A DNA stretch of 64,000 nt from Alteriqipengyuania_B sp035481675 (GTDB lineage Bacteria > Pseudomonadota > Alphaproteobacteria > Sphingomonadales > Sphingomonadaceae). Below the pieces are notes generated by a model. It was given only the letters and a program-made list of their open reading frames with translations. It was not told the origin of the DNA and made no database searches. The DNA is taken from the NCBI RefSeq assembly GCF_035481675.1, contig NZ_JAYJJW010000001.1, positions 1,736,001-1,800,000 on the forward strand, read 5' to 3'. Made by a program: the position numbers and the translations under genes. This document shows positions 52,081-60,475 of the stretch, piece after piece. The stretch's first letter is position 1. Every line of letters starts with the position of its first letter.

Positions 52081-52727
52081 GCGGCAGCCTCCCTGTTCTT
52101 CACCACCCGCTCCAGCAGCCACGGCAGCGCTTCCGCCCAGCTGTCGAGCCGCGCGTCGGCGTGGCCCGCCTCGTGCGCGCAATCGATATGCGGCGCCAGC
52201 TCCGGCTCCCCGCACAGGTGCAGCGTCGTGACGTGCGGCACGGTCTCGCGCGCGGATTTATGGTGCTGCGGCAGGTCGTCGATGAAATAGACCTCGCTCG
52301 GCGCATGCTCTTCCACGATGGCCGCCAAAGCGGGCCCCTTGGGCCCCTGGTTGGTGTAGACCTTCGCCTCGATCCCGTGGGCGGCCAGCTGCTGCGCCCG
52401 CATCTCGCGGTGGTTGTCCGTCAGGTTGGTCAGGATCACGATGTCGGCGTGTTCGCTCAGCGTATTGAGGGCCTCCACCGCGCCGGGGATCGGCGTCTGG
52501 CGCCCCATCTCCGTATCGAAGAACGCGCGCAGCAGGCGCCAGATGTCCTTTTCCCCGACCGGCTCGCCGCTGTCCCGCCAGCGCATCGCCTCGGCGAAAT
52601 TGTTGCTGCCGACGGTGAAGTCGACGCCCTGCGTCTCGTCCAGCCAGTCGCGGAACGGGCCGACCATGAACAGCAGGACTTCGTCGCAATCGGAAACGAT
52701 AAGGGGCCTGTTCTGGGAAGGATTCAT
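52077..52727 (-). CDS. HAD family hydrolase
   Basis: A 216-residue haloacid dehalogenase-type hydrolase. Motif I is SDCDEVL, where DxD gives the nucleophile and acid/base; motif II is ILTNLTDN and motif IV is FIDDLPQHH. A cap domain lies between residues 20 and 90. The substrate is unknown. It is coupled to DUF3572 upstream (ATGA) and RidA downstream (ATGA). Confidence 0.75.
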   Translation of the reverse strand: MNPSQNRPLIVSDCDEVLLFMVGPFRDWLDETQGVDFTVGSNNFAEAMRWRDSGEPVGEKDIWRLLRAFFDTEMGRQTPIPGAVEALNTLSEHADIVILTNLTDNHREMRAQQLAAHGIEAKVYTNQGPKGPALAAIVEEHAPSEVYFIDDLPQHHKSARETVPHVTTLHLCGEPELAPHIDCAHEAGHADARLDSWAEALPWLLERVVKNREAAA

Positions 52728-53002
52728 GCGGAAAGCTCCTGTTTCGCGGCGACGATCGCCTGCGGCTCGACGCCCAGCGCATCGGCGCAGGCGACGAGGT
52801 CGGGTTCGTGGTTCGACAGGAATTCCAGCACGGAGCCGAGCACGGCAGGATCGCCCAGCCCGGCACGCAAATCGGCAGCGTCCAGCCCGGTCAGCGCGAG
52901 CAGCCGGTGGGCGCGGTCATCGTCCCCCAGCACCCAGCCGAGCACGGCGAGGGCCAGCGCATGCGGGTCGGCAGCAGTCGGTGAAGATCGGTCGCGAAGA
53001 AT
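52724..53002 (-). CDS. DUF3572 family protein with a probable ATT start codon
   Basis: A 92-residue protein of the alphaproteobacterial DUF3572 family (core PHALALAVLGWVLGDDDRAHRLLALTGL). The frame has no ATG, GTG or TTG between its upstream stop (TAG at 53024-53026) and a GTG at 52945 that would delete the conserved start of the family. ATT at 53002 has AGGAG six bases upstream, so initiation at ATT is proposed. It ends in an ATGA overlap with the HAD gene and is divergent from divK. Confidence 0.7.
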   Translation of the reverse strand: MLRDRSSPTAADPHALALAVLGWVLGDDDRAHRLLALTGLDAADLRAGLGDPAVLGSVLEFLSNHEPDLVACADALGVEPQAIVAAKQELSA

Positions 53003-53060
53003 TGTCAGCTCCTGTCTCGGGGGCTAGGTGGTGAGGCCCATCACCGGAGGCAACCCACGA

Positions 53061-53462
53061 GTGACGAAGCGTATCCTGCTTGTCGAGGACAACGATCTCA
53101 ACCGCAAGCTGTTCGGCGACGTGCTGAAGGCGGGCGGGCACGACGTCATGCCCATCGCCGACGGCAGCCAGGCGCTGGAGGCGATGCGCCGCTTCGGCCC
53201 CGATCTCGTCATTATGGACATCCAGCTGCCCAATATCTCCGGCCTCGACCTGATTGCGCAAATCCGCCGCGATCCGGCGCTGAAGGCCGTGCCGGTGCTG
53301 GCGGTAACCGCCTATGCCGGGAAGGGCGACGAGGAAAAGATCCGCGATGCCGGGGCGGACAATTACCTCGCCAAGCCGGTCAGCATCGGGCCGTTCATGC
53401 AGGCGGTGAACGCGCTGCTGGCACCGGCGCCCAGCGCCACCCCCAGCGCGGCCCCGGCCTGA
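53061..53462 (+). CDS. divK: single-domain response regulator DivK
   Basis: A 133-residue receiver-only regulator. The phosphoacceptor Asp53 lies in LVIMDIQLPNISGL, with acidic pair VEDND, the Thr in AVTAYA and the Lys in YLAKPVS, all as in Caulobacter DivK. DivK~P there controls the kinase CckA and thereby CtrA. Start is GTG at 53061 with GGAGG upstream. A Pro/Ala/Ser-rich tail of about 15 residues is extra. Downstream are the sphingolipid ACP and Spt genes. Confidence 0.92.
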   Translation: MTKRILLVEDNDLNRKLFGDVLKAGGHDVMPIADGSQALEAMRRFGPDLVIMDIQLPNISGLDLIAQIRRDPALKAVPVLAVTAYAGKGDEEKIRDAGADNYLAKPVSIGPFMQAVNALLAPAPSATPSAAPA

Positions 53463-53532
53463 CGGATTCCTTGACTTGCGCCGCCGGCGGGGCTTTGGCG
53501 CGAGGTCAGACAGTTTCAGGAGCATCCTCCCC

Positions 53533-53775
53533 ATGGACAGAGCCGAAGTCGACGCCAAGATCCGCTCATTGGTGGAGCCCTTCAACAAGAAGGGCATCGC
53601 GATCACCGAAGACACCACTTTCCAGAACGACCTCGAATTCGACAGCCTGACGGTGATGGATTTCGTCGCCGCGATCGAGGACGAATTCGACATCCTCATC
53701 TCGATGAACCAGCAGGCCGAAATCGAAACCTGGGGCCAGCTGGTCGACGCCGTCACCAAGCTGCAGGCGGACTGA
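53533..53775 (+). CDS. acyl carrier protein paired with serine palmitoyltransferase
   Basis: An 80-residue acyl carrier protein. Ser38 in FDSLTVMDF carries the phosphopantetheine. It ends 4 bases before spt, and dedicated ACPs of this kind deliver the fatty acyl chain to the sphingolipid enzyme in Sphingomonas and Caulobacter. The acyl-CoA pool would therefore not be the direct donor. ATG at 53533 follows a purine-rich stretch (CAGGAGCATCC). Confidence 0.9.
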   Translation: MDRAEVDAKIRSLVEPFNKKGIAITEDTTFQNDLEFDSLTVMDFVAAIEDEFDILISMNQQAEIETWGQLVDAVTKLQAD

Positions 53776-53779
53776 CGCC

Positions 53780-55030
53780 ATGAGCGAGGGCGTTTCGCAG
53801 GCCGACCAGCCGCAGGAGCTGGAGGGCGGGGACAAGGACCTGTTCTCCAAGTTCGACCCGATCATCGCACAGCGCAGGGCGCTGCTCGATTCCGGGCTGG
53901 AAGATCCCTTCTCCCTCGTGATGGAAAAGGTTCTCAGCCCCACCCGGGCGATCTGCAACGGGCGCGACACGATCCTGCTCGGCACCTATAATTACATGGG
54001 CATGACCTTCGATCCGCAAGTGATCGAGGCGGGCGAACAGGCGCTGCGCGATTTCGGCAGCGGCACCACCGGCAGCCGCGTCCTCAACGGCACTTACCAG
54101 GGCCACAAGGAGTGCGAGGACGCGCTGCGCGAATTCTACGGCATGGACCATGCCATGGTCTTCTCGACCGGGTACCAGGCCAATCTCGGCATCATCTCCA
54201 CCATCGCCGGCAAGGGCGACTACATCGTCCTCGACATCGACAGCCACGCCTCGATCTACGACGGCTGCAAGCTGGGCGATGCGGAGATCGTGCCGTTCAA
54301 GCACAACGACATCGAGGCGCTGGAAAAGCGCCTCAAGCGCATTCCCGAAGGCGCCGGCAAGCTGGTGATCCTGGAAGGCGTCTATTCGATGCTGGGCGAC
54401 GTCGCCCCGCTGAAGGACATGGTCCGCATCGCCAAGGAAAACGGCGCAATGGTGCTGGTGGACGAGGCGCATTCGATGGGCTTCATCGGCGAAAACGGCC
54501 GCGGCGTCTGCGAAGAGCAGGGCGTGATGGACGATTGCGACTTCATCATCGGCACGTTTTCGAAAAGCGTCGGCACGGTGGGCGGCTTCTGCGTGTCCAA
54601 CCACCCGAAGTTCGAAATCATGCGGCTGGTCTGCCGCCCCTACGTCTTCACCGCCAGCCTGCCGCCCGCGGTGGTCGCCACCGCAGCCACCAGCATCCGC
54701 AAGCTGATGCACGGCAGCAACAAGCGCGCGCATTTGTGGGAAAATTCGCGCAGCCTGCATGCCGGGCTGAAGGAACTCGGCTTCCAGCTGGGCACCGAGG
54801 AACCGCAAAGCGCGATCATCGCGGTCATCATGCCCGACCTGCAGCAGGGCGCCATGATGTGGGAGGCGCTGCTGAAGGAAGGCCTCTACGTCAATCTCGC
54901 CCGCCCGCCCGCAACGCCCGCGAACATGACCCTGCTACGCTGTTCGCTGTGCGCCGAACATTCCGAGGAGGAAGTCACGACGATCCTCGGCATGTTCGAA
55001 CGCGCCGGCAAGGCGGTGGGGATTATCTGA
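53780..55030 (+). CDS. spt: serine palmitoyltransferase
   Basis: A 416-residue PLP enzyme that condenses serine with a fatty acyl thioester to 3-ketodihydrosphingosine, the first step of sphingolipid synthesis. PLP Lys262 is in GTFSKSVGTVGG, the PLP-contacting Asp in VDEAHSMGF, and the substrate region LGTYNYMGMTFDP is nearly the Sphingomonas paucimobilis sequence. The partner ACP is upstream. Sphingolipids replace LPS in the outer membrane of Sphingomonadales. Confidence 0.97.
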   Translation: MSEGVSQADQPQELEGGDKDLFSKFDPIIAQRRALLDSGLEDPFSLVMEKVLSPTRAICNGRDTILLGTYNYMGMTFDPQVIEAGEQALRDFGSGTTGSRVLNGTYQGHKECEDALREFYGMDHAMVFSTGYQANLGIISTIAGKGDYIVLDIDSHASIYDGCKLGDAEIVPFKHNDIEALEKRLKRIPEGAGKLVILEGVYSMLGDVAPLKDMVRIAKENGAMVLVDEAHSMGFIGENGRGVCEEQGVMDDCDFIIGTFSKSVGTVGGFCVSNHPKFEIMRLVCRPYVFTASLPPAVVATAATSIRKLMHGSNKRAHLWENSRSLHAGLKELGFQLGTEEPQSAIIAVIMPDLQQGAMMWEALLKEGLYVNLARPPATPANMTLLRCSLCAEHSEEEVTTILGMFERAGKAVGII

Positions 55031-55043
55031 TCGGCTGGTCCGC

Positions 55044-56141
55044 CTAGGCGCTGACCGGCAAGAAGCGCCTCAGGATCGAGACGGCTTCGGGCATGCGGCG
55101 GCAGCCGAGCTTGGCCAGCGCGGCGCGGTACTGGGTGCGGACCGTCTGGTAGGTCGAGCCGCGATGCGCCGCGACCTGGGCCAGGTTGGCTCCGCCGGCC
55201 AGCGCCGCGATCACGTCGGCCTCGGCCGGCGACAAGGCGAAGGCGCGCTGGAGGTGCGCCAAGGTGGCCGGGGTGATGAATTGCGGCAATTCGCCCAGCA
55301 TCAGCAGCCGCGCGCCGTGGGCCGATGCGATCCGCAGCAGCTGGAAGCGCAGGACCGCGCCGGCCTTGTCGGTGATGGTGATGGTGCCCGTGCCCGCTCC
55401 CGTCGCGGCCAGCAATCCGGTGATCGCCGCGGCAAGGAGAGGCGCCTCGTCGGGGTCGCTCGCCGCGAGGCGGCCTGCATCGAGCAACAGGCCGTCCGCA
55501 TCGGCGAGGCGCGTCTCCGCCGGCCGGTTAGCCTGGATGACGCGCCCGTCGGCGGCAATCACCAGCACTTCGCCGGCGAAACTGTCCGCCACCTTTTCCC
55601 ACGTATCCGCATGCGCCGCGCCGATGGCGACAGTGGCGCGGATCGCCACCAGCCGGGCCAGCATCGCCTCGTCAGGCCGGATCGCCGCCAGTACGGCATC
55701 GGTGAAATCGCCCGCCGCTCGCCCGCGATAGAACGTCAGCCCGCCAAACCCGCCCGCAAGCCGTGTCTTCAGGCCGAGCGCATGGAAGGAATCGTCGCCA
55801 TTCGGCTCGAGCAATTCGGTCCACAGGGGCGATGCCGCGTAGACCGCCGGCGCAACCAGCTCGCTCATGCGGATGAAGCTATCGAAGCGGGGATCGACCA
55901 GCATGGCGTGGGTCCACACGTCGCGGGCGGCGTATTCGGCGTGGTAGCGAGCGACCATTTCGGGCGTCCACGCATTCTCGTAGACAAACATCGCCTCCAC
56001 CGCGGGCCCTGTCGCCCAGCCCGATGCAAAGCCGTGCGCACCGACCATATCGGCGTATTCCCGCACGAGCTTGCGATAGGCCGCGTCGCTCAAGGCTGCG
56101 TCGAGGATCGCCTCCACCGACGCGGTAGTTTTCGTTGCCAT
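55044..56141 (-). CDS. LuxR-type helix-turn-helix transcriptional regulator
   Basis: A 365-residue regulator. The C-terminal LuxR HTH reads FALSPAEADVIAALAGGANLAQVAAHRGSTYQTVRTQ. The first 250 residues are a sensor-like region with no motif I can name. No acyl-homoserine lactone-binding signature is apparent. Start ATG at 56141 is preferred over the upstream in-frame start. It is convergent with spt and divergent from the membrane protein at 56347. Confidence 0.8.
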   Translation of the reverse strand: MATKTTASVEAILDAALSDAAYRKLVREYADMVGAHGFASGWATGPAVEAMFVYENAWTPEMVARYHAEYAARDVWTHAMLVDPRFDSFIRMSELVAPAVYAASPLWTELLEPNGDDSFHALGLKTRLAGGFGGLTFYRGRAAGDFTDAVLAAIRPDEAMLARLVAIRATVAIGAAHADTWEKVADSFAGEVLVIAADGRVIQANRPAETRLADADGLLLDAGRLAASDPDEAPLLAAAITGLLAATGAGTGTITITDKAGAVLRFQLLRIASAHGARLLMLGELPQFITPATLAHLQRAFALSPAEADVIAALAGGANLAQVAAHRGSTYQTVRTQYRAALAKLGCRRMPEAVSILRRFLPVSA

Positions 56142-56346
56142 GTCTTGCCCCGTCCCCCGAACGAACAATTAGGTTGCAAGGGCCAGAAAAGGAACAGGAA
56201 TGTTGCGGGAAGGAATTGGGCGCCGCGCCGAGATCGAAATAATAGCGGCGACCGGTACGAATCCTGGACCGCACCGTTTACCTTCGCGTGCGCAGGCCCG
56301 ATAAGGGGCGCTTGGCACAGCGGGCGAACATTGTGGGAGTGATCCG

Positions 56347-57999
56347 GTGAGGGCGGTGCTCGCGTGGCTGGGGCGGACCGGCTTGCTCTACCTGTTGCTG
56401 TTCGCCGGCATCGCATTCTTCGTGTTCGCGTGGCCCGCGGTGCGCGGGGGGCTGTCGGGCGAGAGCCTGCGGCACGACGCGATGAGCGTGGAGGCGGTGC
56501 GCGAACAGCTGGCCGAAGACCGGCAGGCGGCGCAGGCCGGGCTGGAAGCGCGGGTTGCCGAGGCCGGCACTCTCGGCAGCGAAGGGCTGGCCGAGCGGCG
56601 CGGCGCCCTGGTGCAGGAGCGCGCGGCCATCGACGGCGAGCTTGCCGAAGGTGGCGGCTGGCTCGATTCCATTCGCCCCTCGCGCATCCTCGCGCGCAAA
56701 CGGCTCCAATTGCGCCGCGCGGCGGTGGAAGCGGAACTTGCCGCTATCGACCTGGCGCGGGAAAAGGATGCGCGGCAGGCGGCGGTCACAAGGGCGACAA
56801 GCGCGCTCGAGGAATACCGCCGCATCCCGACCGAACGGGCCATCGCGATCTCGCGCGGGCTGTGCCGCGATGCCACCGCCGAACTGGAAGCTTTCGACGA
56901 GCGGGAGGCGCTGGACCGCGCCGCACGGCAGATCTTCCTGCTCCAGCGCGCGCGCCTCGACAGCGAACGCCGACGCACATGCGATCTTGCGGAAAGCCGG
57001 GCCGCGACCCGGGAACGCGGGCTGGCGGCACGCGACGCGGTGATCGAGGCGCGGGCCCGGCTGGCGGAGGCGCAGGACATCCTCGCCGCGCCTCTGCCCG
57101 ATCCCGCCGCCGGTGTTTCCGACACGACCCTGCGCGACATCGCCTTGCGCGCCTTGCTGGCGCTGCTTGCCGTGCTGCTCATCCCGTTCACGATCAGGGT
57201 GCTGTTCTACTATGTGTTCGCCCCCATCGTCGCGCGCGGGGCGCCGATCCGCCTTGCCGTGCCGAGCGGGCTCGGCATCGTGCCGCAGGCCGAGGGCGGA
57301 TCGCGGCCGACGCTGTCGGTCACTTTGGCACAAGGCGAGGAATTGCTGGTCCGCCAAAGCTATCTGCAATCGAGCCCTGCCGGCGCGGACATGCGCACGC
57401 AGTGGCTGCTCAGCTGGGGCAGCGTCCTCACCAGCCTTGCGAGCGGCATGGCCTTCCTCACCCGGGCACGCGGGGCGGGCGGGACCTACGGGATCTCCGC
57501 GCGCGAAGACCCCTTTGCCGAAATCGCCCGGATCGACCTGCCGCGCGGCTCCGCGCTTGTCATGCAGCCGCGCGCGCTGGCGGCCATCGTCCAGCCGGAA
57601 GGGCAGCCGATGCCGGTCCGCAGCCGGTGGCGGCTGTTCAGCCTGCACGCCTGGCTCACCTTCCAGCTTCGCTATCTCGTCTTCCACGGGCCCGGCGCGC
57701 TGATCGTGAAAGGCGGCCGCGGAGTGCGGATCGAGCCTGCGACCGGCGGGCGCCGCTTCGGCCAGGACCAGTTGGTCGGTTTCTCCGCCCACACCGCCTA
57801 CACGGTCACCCGCAGCGAGACCTTCCTCCCCTACTTCTTCGGGCGGGAGCCACTGTTCCGCGACCGGGTGGCGGATGTCGATGGGGCTGAGCCCGGCATC
57901 CTGGTGATCGAGGAAGCGCCGATGGCCGGCCGCCGCAAGGGCGTGCGCGCCGGGCTGGAAGGCGCCTTCGATGCGGTGCTGAAAGCCTTCGGCATCTAG
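56347..57999 (+). CDS. coiled-coil inner-membrane protein with a C-terminal beta-rich domain, function unknown
   Basis: A 550-residue protein, start GTG at 56347. A hydrophobic segment at residues 10-30 is followed by a roughly 200-residue Ala/Arg/Glu coiled coil (about 45-250), a second transmembrane helix near 265-290, then about 250 residues rich in beta-strand. The latter (GPGALIVKGGRGVRIEPATGG, VGFSAHTAYTV) resembles the arrangement of AIM24-type domains; that is inference only. It would put a long coiled rod between two membrane segments. No neighbours point to a role. Confidence 0.6.
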   Translation: MRAVLAWLGRTGLLYLLLFAGIAFFVFAWPAVRGGLSGESLRHDAMSVEAVREQLAEDRQAAQAGLEARVAEAGTLGSEGLAERRGALVQERAAIDGELAEGGGWLDSIRPSRILARKRLQLRRAAVEAELAAIDLAREKDARQAAVTRATSALEEYRRIPTERAIAISRGLCRDATAELEAFDEREALDRAARQIFLLQRARLDSERRRTCDLAESRAATRERGLAARDAVIEARARLAEAQDILAAPLPDPAAGVSDTTLRDIALRALLALLAVLLIPFTIRVLFYYVFAPIVARGAPIRLAVPSGLGIVPQAEGGSRPTLSVTLAQGEELLVRQSYLQSSPAGADMRTQWLLSWGSVLTSLASGMAFLTRARGAGGTYGISAREDPFAEIARIDLPRGSALVMQPRALAAIVQPEGQPMPVRSRWRLFSLHAWLTFQLRYLVFHGPGALIVKGGRGVRIEPATGGRRFGQDQLVGFSAHTAYTVTRSETFLPYFFGREPLFRDRVADVDGAEPGILVIEEAPMAGRRKGVRAGLEGAFDAVLKAFGI

Positions 58000-58051
58000 C
58001 GCGCGGAACCGCAAGGGCGCGTCGCCCGTCTCCTCCCCGAAGGAGAAAACC

Positions 58052-58483
58052 ATGACGATCAAGAAACACGGCAGCGCAACCTATGAAGGCCTCGGCAAAA
58101 GCGGCAAGGGCCACGTGTCGACGGAATCGGGCGCGCTGTCCGCCCAGCCCTATGGCTTCAACACGCGTTTCGAAGACGGCAACGGCACCAACCCCGAAGA
58201 GCTGATCGCAGCGGCCCACGCCAGCTGCTTCACCATGGCGCTGGCGTTCCAGCTGGCCGACGCGGGGCACGAGGACGGCACGCTGACCACCGACGCGGAA
58301 GTCAGCCTGGAAAAGGACGGCGACGGCTTCACCGTAACGAAGTCCGCGCTCAGCCTGAAAGGCAAGGTGCCCGGGCTGGACGAGGCGAAATTCATGGAGC
58401 TGGCGGACAAGGCGAAGGCCAATTGCCCCATCTCCAAGCTGCTGAACGCCGAGATCACGCTCGACGCGACATTCGAAGGCTAG
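58052..58483 (+). CDS. OsmC family peroxiredoxin
   Basis: A 143-residue organic hydroperoxide reductase of the OsmC class. The two redox cysteines lie in AHASCFTMAL (about residue 56) and ANCPISKLL (about residue 126). It is the OsmC rather than Ohr branch by its YGFNTRFEDG opening. AAGGAGA precedes the ATG. Its stop shares CTAG with the opposing YqaA/DedA gene stop. Confidence 0.92.
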   Translation: MTIKKHGSATYEGLGKSGKGHVSTESGALSAQPYGFNTRFEDGNGTNPEELIAAAHASCFTMALAFQLADAGHEDGTLTTDAEVSLEKDGDGFTVTKSALSLKGKVPGLDEAKFMELADKAKANCPISKLLNAEITLDATFEG

Positions 58484-59127
58484 GCGGCCGCTTCGACGGG
58501 CGCGGCGGCGCAGGGATCATCCTCGCCGCCGCCGCCACCCAGCTGGGTGATGGCCAGGACGCCCCCGACCACCAGAACGACGAAGGCGGTGGTGACGAGG
58601 CCGAGATACTTCTCGATGAACGCCTTGATCGGGCGGCCGAACACGCGGAACAGGATACCCACCGTCAGGAAGATCAGCGCGCGCCCGGCGATGCTGGCGA
58701 GGATGAACGGCACCAGCGCCATGCCGAGGAAGCCGGCGGTAATCGTCAGTAGCTTGAACGGAACGGGCGTTGCGGCCGCGATGATGACCGCGATGACGCC
58801 GTACTGGTCGAAGGTGCATTGCGCCGCCGGCAGGCTGTCGATCAGCCCGATCGCGGTCAGCAGCGGCACGCCCACCGTATCGAACAGCAGGTAACCGATC
58901 GCATAGCCGAACAGCCCGCCGATCACGCTGGCAGCAGTGGCGATCAGGCCGAATCGGATCGCCTTTTTCGGCTCTGCCAGGCACATCAGCCCCAGCAACG
59001 GATGCGGCGGCACCGGGAAAAAGCTCGCCTCGATGAAGCAGAAGAAGGCCAGCCACCATTCCGCATGGGGGTGCGAGGCCTTTTCCATCACCCAGTCGTA
59101 CAAGGCGCGCAGCCAGCGGCTGATCAT
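58480..59127 (-). CDS. DedA/YqaA family membrane protein
   Basis: A 215-residue polytopic protein of the VTT/DedA superfamily. The family's membrane-embedded hairpin is visible in EASFFPVPPHPLLGLMCLAEP and AAATPVPFKLLTITAGFLG, closely as in YqaA. DedA proteins move or flip lipids such as undecaprenyl phosphate; the substrate here is unknown. Start ATG at 59127 is chosen over a longer arginine-rich frame. A 250-base gap to terS holds a promoter and hairpins. Confidence 0.85.
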   Translation of the reverse strand: MISRWLRALYDWVMEKASHPHAEWWLAFFCFIEASFFPVPPHPLLGLMCLAEPKKAIRFGLIATAASVIGGLFGYAIGYLLFDTVGVPLLTAIGLIDSLPAAQCTFDQYGVIAVIIAAATPVPFKLLTITAGFLGMALVPFILASIAGRALIFLTVGILFRVFGRPIKAFIEKYLGLVTTAFVVLVVGGVLAITQLGGGGGEDDPCAAAPVEAAA

Positions 59128-59239
59128 GTGCAGCGATCCCGTATCCCGCCCGCCGGGGCGGCGGGAGCGTCTGCTGCGGATTAGGCGAGGCGACGCGCGT
59201 TGGCAATCGCGAGCGTATAACCTATTTGGCACTTTTTTA

Positions 59240-59268
59240 TTGACATCGTCACGCTCTTTGGTTAGAGA
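59240..59268 (+). promoter_or_regulatory. candidate sigma-70-type promoter
   Basis: TTGACA (59240-59245) is a perfect -35 box. With a 17-base spacer the -10 would be TAGAGA (59263-59268), a fair match. Transcription would start near 59275 and read into the hairpins at 59296-59343. A GATTC (GANTC) site lies at 59290. Confidence 0.5.
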
Positions 59269-59274
59269 TACGGA

Positions 59275-59343
59275 ACATCGCGATAGTGTGATTCGAGACC
59301 GAAAGGGTCTGGGCGGCGCTCCGGCAGGGGTAGCCGCCTTTTT
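59275..59343 (+). ncRNA. candidate small RNA or attenuated leader before terS
   Basis: From the promoter above, about 70 bases would be transcribed. They contain AGACC/GGTCT (59296-59310) and GGCGGC/GCCGCC (59312-59338) hairpins, followed by TTTTT. No open reading frame fits. It is either an independent small RNA or a terminated leader of the GTA remnant. No known RNA family is recognised. Confidence 0.4.
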
Positions 59344-59378
59344 CGTGTCCGCTGTCGCCGGGCGGGAGGAAACACACC

Positions 59379-60020
59379 ATGGCGCGCACGAAGACTGTTC
59401 AGCCGGCTTGGGAAGACCCGTTTATAGAAGCGTTAGGTCGCTCCGGAGTTGTCGCCCGGGCGGCGCGCGAAGCGGGCGTTTCCGAGAGGACGCCCTACAA
59501 GCGACGCGAAACCTGTCCCGGCTTCGCAAAGCGCTGGGACGAAGCGAAAGCCGGAGCAATCGCCGCGAGATGCGTTGGCGAAACACCCGGCCCGGTGGGC
59601 GCGCCAACTCTGCGCAAGTGGCGGCAGGCCTTTCTGGTCGCCCTTGCGGAAACCTCCAATGTGTCGGCGGCCGCCCGGCACGTGAATGTGCCGGCAAGCG
59701 AAGCCTATGCGGCGCGCCGCACCGACAGGCCATTCGCTTCGGCCTGGCAGGCCGCCCTCTACGAAGGGTATCTGAACCTTGAGATGGAGGTGCTCGGTCA
59801 TCTGCGCGATCCCGATCCGGAACGGAAGATGGACGTCGCCAACGCCCTGCGCCTTCTGGGTGCTCATCGGGAAACGGCGGCGCGCGAGTGGGCGAAGCGC
59901 AGCCATGTCAGCGCGGCAGACGTGCGCGCCTCGATCGACCGCAAGGTGGAGGCGCTGCGCAAGCAGGTGGCGGCCCGCCAACGCGCCGAGCGCGGCAATC
60001 GGGACGGCGCGCCGCAATGA
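59379..60020 (+). CDS. terminase small subunit-like protein (GTA remnant)
   Basis: A 213-residue protein with two HTH-like repeats (VVARAAREAGVSERTPYKRR at about residue 25 and NVSAAARHVNVPASEAYAARR at about 95), the layout of DNA-recognising small terminase subunits. It is followed by the terL remnant with an ATGA overlap, as in Rhodobacter-type gene transfer agents. GGGAGGA precedes the ATG. With the large subunit broken it can no longer package DNA, but the reading frame is intact. Confidence 0.65.
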   Translation: MARTKTVQPAWEDPFIEALGRSGVVARAAREAGVSERTPYKRRETCPGFAKRWDEAKAGAIAARCVGETPGPVGAPTLRKWRQAFLVALAETSNVSAAARHVNVPASEAYAARRTDRPFASAWQAALYEGYLNLEMEVLGHLRDPDPERKMDVANALRLLGAHRETAAREWAKRSHVSAADVRASIDRKVEALRKQVAARQRAERGNRDGAPQ

Positions 60021-60475
60021 ATCGCTCGAAAATCTATCCCGCAGCGCTGCCGAAGGAACTGGACCGCTTCGTGAAAAGCCTGTCGCAGCCGGACAAGGAT
60101 GAATTCGACTGGCACTTCGGCAACAGCGCGCATGACGGGCAGCTCCCGCCCGATGGCGACTGGCGCACATGGCTGATCATGGCCGGTCGCGGTTTCGGCA
60201 AGACAAGGGCGGGTGCCGGGTGGGTCAGGAGCGTTGCCGAAACCGACGAACAAGCCCGCATCGCGCTGGTCGGCGCATCGCTGGGCGAAGTGCGCGCGGT
60301 GATGGTGGAAGGCGAAAGCGGTCTCATGTCGGTCGGCCCGCCGGAGAGACGGCCGGTGTTCGAACCTTCGCTGCGGCGCCTGCGCTGGCCGCATGGGCCC
60401 GAAGCGATGCTGTATTCCGCGGCGGAGCCCGAAAGCCTGCGCGGCCCTCAGCACAGCCATGCATGGTGCGACGAG
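60017..60475 (+). pseudogene. truncated GTA/phage terminase large subunit (terL remnant)
   Basis: The first 153 residues of a GTA-type large terminase. Walker A AGRGFGKTR is at residues 56-64, the internal VGASLGEVRAVMVEGESG is conserved, and the sequence breaks off right after Walker B (HAWCDE, 148-153). After 60475 the frame reads a different gene out of register and continues as nonsense to a stop at 60868. The rest of the ATPase and the whole nuclease domain are gone. Deletion, not a point mutation, explains this. Confidence 0.85.
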
